From positions 62,001-126,000 of the forward strand of contig QCSH01000002.1 of NCBI GenBank assembly GCA_003211555.1: a stretch of 64,000 nt of DNA, given 5' to 3'. This DNA comes from Pelagibacteraceae bacterium AG-470-G21 (GTDB taxonomy: Bacteria; Pseudomonadota; Alphaproteobacteria; Pelagibacterales; Pelagibacteraceae). Below are positions 57,145-64,000 of this stretch, in pieces. A model generated the notes under the pieces. The model was not told where the DNA came from and ran no database searches. It worked only from the letters and a program-made list of their open reading frames with translations. Within the stretch, counting starts at the first letter, position 1; the number at the start of each line of letters is the position of its first letter. Both the position numbers and the translations under genes were made by a program.

Positions 57145-58092
57145 ATGACTAAATTGAAAGGTATATTATTGACAGAAGGTATGCATGGGATGATTAGCCA
57201 AGCAGAAGGTTTAGCAAAAGCTTTAGATATAAATTTTTCTCACCACACAGTTGAAACAACAGGTTTCTGGAAAATTATACCACCAAAATTCACTCCGATA
57301 TCCCAATCAGTTTTTAAAAAAATTGAATGCGAAAATGTTGATATAATTATTTCTTGTGGAAGAAAAAGTATTATCCCATCATTATTCTTAAAAAAAAATT
57401 CAAAAAAAAAAATATTTAATATTCATATTCAAAACCCAAAAGTAAAATTAGATAATTTCGATTTAGTTGTAGTACCCGAGCACGACAATCTTGATGGAGA
57501 TAACGTATTAAAAACAAAAGGTGCTATTCATTATTTAACAAGTGAAGAAATTGAAAAAGACAAAGATTATTTGTTTAGTATTTCAAGCAAATTGAGGGAT
57601 AAAAATATAATTTCATTAATAATTGGTGGTCCTACCCAGTATTATGATTATTCAGATAGAAATATCCAAGAAATTTTCTCAAAAGTTAATTATTTGGTCA
57701 AAGATAACAATCTTAATTTAGTAGTTATTCCTTCAATGAGAACACCAAGAGGAACCATTGAACATGCAAAAATATATTTTGGAAATGATCATTTAGTTCT
57801 AGATAATGTACATAAAAAAGCATATTTAAGTGCTCTTTCAATATCAAAACATATTGTAGTAACTTGTGATTCTAGTTCTATGATTTCAGAAGCGGCATTG
57901 ACTGGGAAACCAATTTATATTGCCAATATTCCAGCCAAAAAAAGTGATAAAAGATTTAAAAATTTTAGAAAACTATTTCAAGAAATGAAAATTATTAGAG
58001 AATTAGGAGAAAAACTGGAAAATTGGAACTATGAAAAATTAGATGAAACTAATAGAATAGCAAATATCATTAAAGATAAAATTCAATTATAA
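57145..58092 (+). CDS. ELM1-like (DUF1022) protein
   Basis: 315 residues. The family pattern is seen in TEGMHGMISQAEGLAKAL, IISCGRKSIIPSLFL, FNIHIQNPKV, FDLVVVPEHD, IGGPTQYYDY and TCDSSSMISEAALTGKPIYI, which resembles a glycosyltransferase-like fold. Plant members (ELM1) recruit a dynamin for mitochondrial fission; bacterial members have no known role. A TATAAT (57134-57139) sits so near the ATG that a leaderless mRNA is possible. It shares one base with the following oxygenase gene. Confidence 0.78.
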   Translation: MTKLKGILLTEGMHGMISQAEGLAKALDINFSHHTVETTGFWKIIPPKFTPISQSVFKKIECENVDIIISCGRKSIIPSLFLKKNSKKKIFNIHIQNPKVKLDNFDLVVVPEHDNLDGDNVLKTKGAIHYLTSEEIEKDKDYLFSISSKLRDKNIISLIIGGPTQYYDYSDRNIQEIFSKVNYLVKDNNLNLVVIPSMRTPRGTIEHAKIYFGNDHLVLDNVHKKAYLSALSISKHIVVTCDSSSMISEAALTGKPIYIANIPAKKSDKRFKNFRKLFQEMKIIRELGEKLENWNYEKLDETNRIANIIKDKIQL

Positions 58093-58754
58093 TGGCATTT
58101 TTAAATTCAATATTAAAAAATTCTTCAAATCACAAAACTCCTTTCGAACATTGGGAATTAAATCAACCACTAACTGACGCTCAGATCCAAGAAATTGTAA
58201 ACGCAGATATAGCTAATCCGATAGAGCACAATCTAAACTATGATGGTACTAGAGCAATTGATGGAGGTGAAGGTAAGTTTAGGGAAGGTATATCAGAAGG
58301 AGGTAAAGCATTAAAATTTAGATGTTTTGTGACAAAAGAAAATTCAATTCAATTTCCTAATCTAATTGAATTTATTAAAGAACTTCAAAATCCATCAACT
58401 TACAAAAAAATTTCTGAATTGATAAATAAAGATCTTTCAAATTCGTATGTAAGAGTTGAAGTTATATGTGATAGAAAAGGTTTCTGGTTAAAACCACATT
58501 GCGATATTAAAGAGAAATTGATGTCATGTTTATTATTTGTGAACAAACATAATGAAAAAGAAGATTTAGGCACAGATTTTTATGATGAAAATCTAAATTT
58601 AGCAAAAACTGTTCCCTATAAAGATAATTATGGTTATTTCTTCTCAAGTGGTCCTAACACTTGGCATGGTATGGAAAAAAAAGAAATAGCAAAAGAGAGA
58701 AGATGTCTTCAAGTAAATTATGTTACATTCAAGACAGATTGGAAAGTCAATTAA
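58092..58754 (+). CDS. Putative 2-oxoglutarate/Fe(II) oxygenase-like protein
   Basis: 220 residues. H136-C-D138 (KPHCDIKEK), H192 (NTWHGMEKK) and R204 (RRCLQVNYV) fit the H-x-D...H...R iron and 2-oxoglutarate binding pattern of small double-stranded beta-helix oxygenases. No closer family is recognised and the substrate is unknown. Its start overlaps the stop of the ELM1-like gene by one base (TAATG), a pairing that hints at a joint role, maybe in surface glycan or lipid modification; this is inference only. Confidence 0.6.
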   Translation: MAFLNSILKNSSNHKTPFEHWELNQPLTDAQIQEIVNADIANPIEHNLNYDGTRAIDGGEGKFREGISEGGKALKFRCFVTKENSIQFPNLIEFIKELQNPSTYKKISELINKDLSNSYVRVEVICDRKGFWLKPHCDIKEKLMSCLLFVNKHNEKEDLGTDFYDENLNLAKTVPYKDNYGYFFSSGPNTWHGMEKKEIAKERRCLQVNYVTFKTDWKVN

Positions 58755-58756
58755 AA

Positions 58757-61700
58757 TTAATTATCTTGCAGAGATTTAACTTTAAACTTTTTTGTTTTTA
58801 ACGATTTTATAGCTTCTAGGAATGAATAAGCGGTAGACATATTAGTGCAATAAGGAATTTTGTTTGCAAGAGTTCCTCTTCTTAATGCCCTAGCATCACT
58901 TATCCTGTGCTCTGAATTTCCACCTCCAGTATTTATTACTAAAGATATTTTTTTGGAGTTTAAAACGTCAACAATATGCGGTCTTCCACTGCTTACTTTA
59001 TTGATTCTTTTACATTTCATACTATTTTGTTTTAAAATTTCATAAGTTCCTTTGGTTGCAGAAAGTGTAAATCCAAGTTTTATCAATCTTTGAGCAATAC
59101 CGATTATTTCTTGTTTGTGAGAGTCTTTTACCGACAAGAATGCCATACCTTTAGTTGGTAAAGAATTCGAGGCTGCTATCTGACTTTTAGCTACTGCCAT
59201 TCCAAAATCGTCATCAAAACCCATTACCTCGCCAGTAGATTTCATTTCGGGACCAAGCAATAAATCACTATCTGGAAATTTATTAAATGGAAATACCGCT
59301 TCTTTAACAGCAAATCTTTTATTGGTTTTATATTTTAACTTATATTTACTTAACTTTTCTCCAGACATTATTAATGATGCAATTTTTGCAAGCGGAATAC
59401 CATTTGCTTTTGAAACAAAAGGCACAGTCCTGCTTGCTCTAGGATTGACTTCAATTACAAAAATTTCATCATTTTTAATTGCAAATTGAATATTTAAAAA
59501 TCCTTTAACCTTTAAAGCCAAAGCTAATTTTCTAGTTTGAATTTTTAATTCTTTTAAAAGGTTTGTCTTTATTGATACTGGAGGTAAGCAACAAGCTGAG
59601 TCTCCCGAATGAACTCCAGCTTCCTCTATATGCTGCATAATCCCAGCAACGTACACGTCTTTTCCGTCAGAAATTGCATCCACATCTACTTCCATTGCAT
59701 TGTCAATAAATTTATCAATTAAGATGGGATTTTGTTCTGATGCTTTAAAGGCCTCATTAATAAATTGTTTCAGTTGACTTTTATCATGAACAATTTCCAT
59801 AGCCCTACCACCTAAAACATAAGATGGTCTTACAACGACAGGCAATCCAATTTTTTCAGCAATATTAATAGCCTGATTAAACTTGTAGGCTATTCCACTT
59901 TCAGCTTGCTTTAATTTAAGTTTTATAAGCAATTCTCTAAATCTGTCTCTATCTTCTGCAAGATCAATTGATTTATACTGTGTGCCCAAAATAGGTAATT
60001 TATTCTCATCTAAAAATTTTGCTAATTTTATCGGTGTTTGTCCTCCAAATTGAGCAATAATACCAATTAGGTTTCCTTTTGATTTTTCTTTTAAAATTAT
60101 ATTCTCAACATATTCTTCAATCAAAGGCTCAAAATACAATCTATCGCTAGTATCATAATCTGTAGAAACAGTTTCAGGATTACAATTTATCATTATTGTC
60201 TCAAAACCTGCCTCTTTTAAAGAAAAGCTTGCCTGGCAACAGCAATAATCGAACTCTATACCTTGACCAATCCTATTTGGTCCTCCACCTAAAATAATTA
60301 TTTTTTTTTTATTAGTTGGCTCAGCTTCGCATTCAGTTTTACTAGAAAAATTTCTTTGATATGTAGAATACATATAAGGTGTGAAAGATTTGAATTCAGC
60401 AGCACAGGTATCAACTTTTTTAAAAACAGGCATAACTTTTAAACCTTTTCTTCTTGATTTGACAATTGTTTCTTTTTGACCAGTTAAATGTGATATCTTT
60501 TTGTCAGAAAAGCCTATTGATTTTACTCTATTAAATTCCTCAAAAGTTTTGGGCAGCCCTTTCGAATGTAAGATTTTTTCTTCATCAACTATTTCTTTAA
60601 TTTGATTTAAAAACCAAGGATCTACTTTTGATAATTTATATATGACATCTAGAGAAATTTTTTTTCTAAAAGCTTCAGCAATTAAAAGTAATTTATTTGG
60701 AATATTAATCTTTAAATTTTTTAAAATTTCCTTTTTTGAACAGTGAAAAATGTTATCTAATCCTGATAATCCAGTTTCAAGTGAAACAAGAGCTTTTTGA
60801 AAAGATTCTTTAAAATTCCTTCCTATTGCCATTGCTTCACCAACGGATCTCATTGACGTTCCTAAAATTGCTGCTGTGTCTGGAAATTTCTCAAATGTAA
60901 ACCTTGGAATTTTTGTTACCACATAATCAATTGTTGGCTCAAAAGAAGCTGGTGTTACTTTTGTTATTTCATTTTGAAGTTCATCTAAAGTATAACCAAC
61001 TGCTAATTTTGCAGCTACTTTTGCTATCGGAAAGCCTGTTGCCTTCGAAGCTAATGCTGATGATCTTGAAACTCTAGGGTTCATTTCAATAATTACCATT
61101 CTTCCATTTTTAGGATTTATAGCGAACTGAACATTCGAACCACCTGTTTCAACTCCTATTTTTCGCAAGCAAGCAATAGATGCATTTCTCATTACTTGAT
61201 ACTCTTTATCTGTTAGTGTTAACGCAGGGGCTATAGTAACAGAATCTCCAGTATGAGTTCCCATTGGATCAACATTTTCTATTGAGCAGATAATTATACA
61301 GTTATCATTTTTATCTCTGACAACCTCCATCTCAAATTCTTTCCATCCATCTAAACATTCTTCAACCAAAACCTGATTTTGTGGAGACTCGTTCATCCCT
61401 TCTTTTACGATCCTAAAAAAATCTTTGGGAGTTCTAGCTATTCCTCCACCTAATCCACCCAATGTAAAAGAAGGTCTAATAATTGCAGGCAGTCCAATTT
61501 TTTTTAAACATTTATTTGCTTTTGAAAATTTATTAAGAACTTCTGATTTTGGTAAATCAATACCAATATCAGACATATTCTTTCTAAATTTTTTTCTATC
61601 CTCAGCGTTTGATATTGCTTTGGAGTTTGCTCCAATAAGTTCAATTTTATACTTTTTAAGCAAGCCAATTTTTTCAGCATTAATAGAAAGGTTTAATGCT

Positions 61701-61981
61701 GTTTGGCCACCCATTGTAGGCAAGATAGCATCGGGCCTCTCTTTCTTGATGATCTCCTCTAGTACTTGCAATGATATAGGCTCAATATAAGTTTTATCAG
61801 CAACACCAGGATCAGTCATTATAGTAGCAGGATTTGAATTGATTAGTATTACTTTATAACCCTCATCTTTTAATGCCTTGCATGCCTGTGTTCCTGAATA
61901 ATCAAATTCACAAGCTTGACCAATAATAATTGGACCAGCGCCAATTACTAAAATTTTTTTAATGTCTTTTCTTTTTGGCAT
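58757..61981 (-). CDS. carB: Carbamoyl-phosphate synthase large chain
   Basis: 1074 residues, full length, with the internal duplication expected: two ATP-grasp halves beginning [20 protein letters not shown] and [20 protein letters not shown], each with [22 protein letters not shown] motifs (second: [18 protein letters not shown]), and a C-terminal regulatory domain. It forms carbamoyl phosphate for arginine and pyrimidine synthesis. It overlaps carA by 23 bases; its 3' end is 2 bases from the oxygenase gene running toward it. Confidence 0.97.
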   Translation of the reverse strand: MPKRKDIKKILVIGAGPIIIGQACEFDYSGTQACKALKDEGYKVILINSNPATIMTDPGVADKTYIEPISLQVLEEIIKKERPDAILPTMGGQTALNLSINAEKIGLLKKYKIELIGANSKAISNAEDRKKFRKNMSDIGIDLPKSEVLNKFSKANKCLKKIGLPAIIRPSFTLGGLGGGIARTPKDFFRIVKEGMNESPQNQVLVEECLDGWKEFEMEVVRDKNDNCIIICSIENVDPMGTHTGDSVTIAPALTLTDKEYQVMRNASIACLRKIGVETGGSNVQFAINPKNGRMVIIEMNPRVSRSSALASKATGFPIAKVAAKLAVGYTLDELQNEITKVTPASFEPTIDYVVTKIPRFTFEKFPDTAAILGTSMRSVGEAMAIGRNFKESFQKALVSLETGLSGLDNIFHCSKKEILKNLKINIPNKLLLIAEAFRKKISLDVIYKLSKVDPWFLNQIKEIVDEEKILHSKGLPKTFEEFNRVKSIGFSDKKISHLTGQKETIVKSRRKGLKVMPVFKKVDTCAAEFKSFTPYMYSTYQRNFSSKTECEAEPTNKKKIIILGGGPNRIGQGIEFDYCCCQASFSLKEAGFETIMINCNPETVSTDYDTSDRLYFEPLIEEYVENIILKEKSKGNLIGIIAQFGGQTPIKLAKFLDENKLPILGTQYKSIDLAEDRDRFRELLIKLKLKQAESGIAYKFNQAINIAEKIGLPVVVRPSYVLGGRAMEIVHDKSQLKQFINEAFKASEQNPILIDKFIDNAMEVDVDAISDGKDVYVAGIMQHIEEAGVHSGDSACCLPPVSIKTNLLKELKIQTRKLALALKVKGFLNIQFAIKNDEIFVIEVNPRASRTVPFVSKANGIPLAKIASLIMSGEKLSKYKLKYKTNKRFAVKEAVFPFNKFPDSDLLLGPEMKSTGEVMGFDDDFGMAVAKSQIAASNSLPTKGMAFLSVKDSHKQEIIGIAQRLIKLGFTLSATKGTYEILKQNSMKCKRINKVSSGRPHIVDVLNSKKISLVINTGGGNSEHRISDARALRRGTLANKIPYCTNMSTAYSFLEAIKSLKTKKFKVKSLQDN

Positions 61982-63152
61982 TTTTTTTTATATCATTAAT
62001 AAAATTACTAAATAAATATTTACTATCCTGTGGGCCAGGATTAGCTTCAGGATGGTATTGAACAGAAAAAACAGGTTTATTTTTTAATCTTATTCCTTCT
62101 ATAGAATTGTCGAATAATGATAGATGAGTTATCTCCGTATTTTTTTTTAAGCTTTCCTTAACAACTTCAAATCCATGATTTTGACTTGTAATTTCGACTT
62201 TCTTTGTAATTAAATTTTTGACTGGATGATTGGCACCTCTATGACCTAACTTCATCTTTTTCGTTTTTGCGTCTAATGCTAAAGCTAATATTTGATGACC
62301 TAAACATATTCCAAATAAAGGAATATTTGCTTTTATTAAATTTTTTACAACTGTAATTGCATACTTTCCCGTGGCTGCCGGATCTCCTGGACCGTTTGAC
62401 AAAAAAATTCCATGAGGTTTCAGGTTTAGAATATAATCTGCATTTTCTGTGCAGGAAACAACTTTAACCTCACAGTCAAAATCAGAAAAATATCTTAATA
62501 TATTTTTTTTAATTCCATAATCTATTGCAATAACTCTGTATTTTTTCTTTTTATTTTTCTCATAGCCTTTATTTTTTTTCCAGGTTTTAAATCCATTCCA
62601 TGTATATGTTTTATTAGTTGTGACCTCTTGAGCTAGATCCATTCCATTTAAACCAGCCCATTTAATTGATCTATTTATTAATTTATTAATATTAAATTTT
62701 CCATATTTATTATTCGATATAGTTCCTTTTGGAGCACCCCTGTCTCTAATAAAGTTTGTCAAACTTCTAGTATCAATACCGGTAATTCCTACTATTTTAT
62801 TTTTTTTTAGCCATTTATCCAAATTTTGAAGTGATCTGTAATTAGAGGGACTTGTTATCTCTGAATTAAAAATGACTCCTCTAGTCCATATTTTATCAGA
62901 CTCTATGTCCTCTTTATTGGCTCCCACGTTACCAATGTGAGGAAATGTAAAATTAATTATCTGCCCAGCATAAGATGGATCGGATATAATTTCTTGATAA
63001 CCAGTTAATGAGGTATTAAAGCATACTTCTCCAGTGGCTTCTCCATTATATCCTAGTCCAATTCCTTTAAAGACAGATTTATTATCGAGAACTAAAATAG
63101 CTGAGTTAAAATTTGAAAGATGTGGAGTTTTATTTTTTCGTTTTAAAGTCAA
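61959..63152 (-). CDS. carA: Carbamoyl-phosphate synthase small chain
   Basis: 397 residues. N-terminal CarA domain ([31 protein letters not shown]) and glutaminase domain with C283 in FGICLGHQ and the His-Glu pair in [13 protein letters not shown]. It hydrolyses glutamine and passes ammonia to CarB. The start must be TTG at 63152, since a TAA lies directly before it in frame and no in-frame ATG is near. A 12-base palindrome lies immediately upstream. Confidence 0.95.
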   Translation of the reverse strand: MTLKRKNKTPHLSNFNSAILVLDNKSVFKGIGLGYNGEATGEVCFNTSLTGYQEIISDPSYAGQIINFTFPHIGNVGANKEDIESDKIWTRGVIFNSEITSPSNYRSLQNLDKWLKKNKIVGITGIDTRSLTNFIRDRGAPKGTISNNKYGKFNINKLINRSIKWAGLNGMDLAQEVTTNKTYTWNGFKTWKKNKGYEKNKKKKYRVIAIDYGIKKNILRYFSDFDCEVKVVSCTENADYILNLKPHGIFLSNGPGDPAATGKYAITVVKNLIKANIPLFGICLGHQILALALDAKTKKMKLGHRGANHPVKNLITKKVEITSQNHGFEVVKESLKKNTEITHLSLFDNSIEGIRLKNKPVFSVQYHPEANPGPQDSKYLFSNFINDIKKNAKKKRH

Positions 63153-63156
63153 TTAC

Positions 63157-63168
63157 AACTCATGAGTT
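63157..63168. promoter_or_regulatory. Perfect palindrome upstream of carA
   Basis: AACTCATGAGTT, a 12-base perfect palindrome, begins 4 bases before the carA TTG start codon in the 121-base space shared with yqeY. It could be a repressor site or obstruct the start codon; the regulator is unknown. No pyrimidine attenuator or arginine-type operator is recognised in the same region. Confidence 0.35.
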
Positions 63169-63273
63169 AAAGGTTAATACAATAAAACGTATTTATCCGC
63201 AACTGATCTGTAATAATTTTTTAAAATACAATTTTTCTTTTGAACAATTTTGTCTATGAAGTACATTCTCACT

Positions 63274-63735
63274 ATGACTATAAGAGATAAAATAGATAAC
63301 GATTACAAAAATGCATTAAAATCTAAAGATAAAAATAAAATATCAACTTATAGGTTAATTTTGTCAGGAATTAAGGATCTAGATATTAACAATAGATCTG
63401 GTCCTAATAAAAAAGATACAGACGACGAAGATATAAAAAAGCTTTTAAAAAAAATGATTAAACAAAGATCCGAATCAATTGAAATATATAAAAATAATAA
63501 AAGGTCAGACTTGCTAGAAATAGAAGAGGCTGAATTTAAAGTCTTGTCCGAGTACTTGCCCAAACAATTATCAGAAGATGATACTAGAAAGATTTGTGAT
63601 GAAATTATAAAAGATTTGGGAGCATCATCAATCAAAGATATGGGAAAAGTAATGGGTGAGCTTAAAAAATCTCATTCAGATACAATCGATTTTTCTAAGG
63701 CTGGGCAGATTATTAAGGGATTACTTAATAGTTAA
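63274..63735 (+). CDS. yqeY: GatB/YqeY domain protein
   Basis: 153 residues from the ATG at 63274; earlier in-frame TTG and ATG codons would add an extension foreign to the family, whose members begin like MTIRDKIDNDYKNALKSKD. Helical protein with MIKQRSESIEIYKNNKRSDL, EEAEFKVLSEYLPKQLSEDD and the C-terminal GKVMGELKKSH. The domain resembles the tRNA-binding tail of GatB; its own role is unclear. The stop overlaps the dnaG start (TAATG). Confidence 0.88.
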   Translation: MTIRDKIDNDYKNALKSKDKNKISTYRLILSGIKDLDINNRSGPNKKDTDDEDIKKLLKKMIKQRSESIEIYKNNKRSDLLEIEEAEFKVLSEYLPKQLSEDDTRKICDEIIKDLGASSIKDMGKVMGELKKSHSDTIDFSKAGQIIKGLLNS

Positions 63736-64000
63736 TGAAGTATCCAAAAGAATATTTAGATGAAATTAAAACTAGACTAAAAGTTTCAACAGTTGTCTCA
63801 AAAACAATTAAACTAAAAAAAAGAGGTAAAGAGTTTGTTGGTTTATCTCCATTTAAAACTGAGAAAACTCCATCATTTACTGTTAACGATGAAAAAGAAT
63901 TTTATCATTGCTTTAGCACAAGTGAGCATGGAAATATTTTTGACTTTGTCATGAAAACACAAAACCTTAGATTTGGTGAAGCCGTTAAAATGCTTTCTAA
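63735..64000 (+). CDS. dnaG: DNA primase DnaG, 5' part only, with altered zinc finger
   Basis: The first 88 codons, cut by the window end. MKYPKEYLDEIKTRLKVSTV and TEKTPSFTVNDEKEFYHCF are clearly the N-terminal CHC2 domain of primase. Of the four usual zinc ligands (C-x2-H ... C-x2-C) only C59 is kept; the others are S38, K41 and T62. The yqeY-dnaG order (often followed by rpoD) is common in bacteria and supports the call. The catalytic TOPRIM domain lies beyond the window. Confidence 0.88.
   Translation, partial: MKYPKEYLDEIKTRLKVSTVVSKTIKLKKRGKEFVGLSPFKTEKTPSFTVNDEKEFYHCFSTSEHGNIFDFVMKTQNLRFGEAVKMLS

Overview
The window looks like a piece of a SAR11-type (Candidatus Pelagibacter-like) alphaproteobacterial chromosome. 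The basis is the very low GC, the extreme compaction (most neighbouring genes overlap or lie within a few bases), the alphaproteobacterial gene sets (CcrM, split b/b' ATP synthase stalk, PetP-like/OmpR regulators) and a carotenoid-to-retinal pathway of the kind that serves proteorhodopsin. No insertion sequence, prophage, CRISPR array or rRNA was seen. One tRNA (Gln, TTG) is present. Essentially every base belongs to a gene. The only stretch over 300 bases without a recognised gene (10692-11074) holds a small unassigned ORF with a strong ribosome binding site and several inverted repeats.

Layout. 63-2556 (-): haloacid dehalogenase, pirin, quinone oxidoreductase. 2574-10691 (+): rsmE, then the aa3 cytochrome oxidase set ctaC-ctaD-ctaB-small protein-ctaG-ctaE-SURF1, then thrC and a peroxiredoxin. 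11075-23851 (-), read right to left: dciA, a DsbA-like protein, smc, ATP synthase F0 genes atpI-B-E-F'-F, the retinal genes crtI-crtB-crtY-blh, a 56-residue membrane protein, ispH, thrB, rnhA. 23852-25965 (+): mutY and a flavin monooxygenase. 25962-28413 (-): uracil-DNA glycosylase, rnhB, ccrM. 28424-32330 (+): TPR lipoprotein-like/exported protein, ispE, tRNA-Gln, CCA-adding enzyme. 32327-34108 (-): trmL, hemF, greA. 34169-36749 (+): cytochrome bc1 genes petABC. 36726-42640 (-): lgt, midA-like, pgeF, prs, rplY, pth, ychF. 42689-42931 (+): ubiK. 42912-45313 (-): MarR/PetP-like, OmpR, EnvZ. 45373-46254 (+): ilvE. 46251-53123 (-): uvrB, SDR, periplasmic hydrolase, folB, uvrC, pgsA. 53160-54347 (+): aspC. 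54350-57123 (-): trxB, reductase/epimerase, unknown membrane protein, psiE. 57145-58754 (+): ELM1-like protein and a putative 2OG-Fe(II) oxygenase. 58757-63152 (-): carA-carB. 63274-64000 (+): yqeY and the start of dnaG.

How the genes work together. The window concentrates proton-motive-force machinery: cytochrome bc1, aa3 oxidase with its assembly factors, the F0 motor, and the genes that make the retinal chromophore for a light-driven pump whose gene is not in this window. IspH and IspE supply isoprenoid precursors. A second theme is genome upkeep: SMC, DciA, CcrM, MutY, UDG, RNase HI and HII, UvrB/UvrC, and DnaG.

Most notable points: an SMC protein that appears to lack a hinge domain; a DnaG whose zinc-finger ligands are mostly replaced; a perfect inverted repeat carrying two GANTC sites directly upstream of ccrM; an overlooked two-helix membrane protein translationally coupled to blh and ispH; and the structured small-ORF locus at 10692-11074. 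Family assignments come from reading motifs by eye; no database search was possible.
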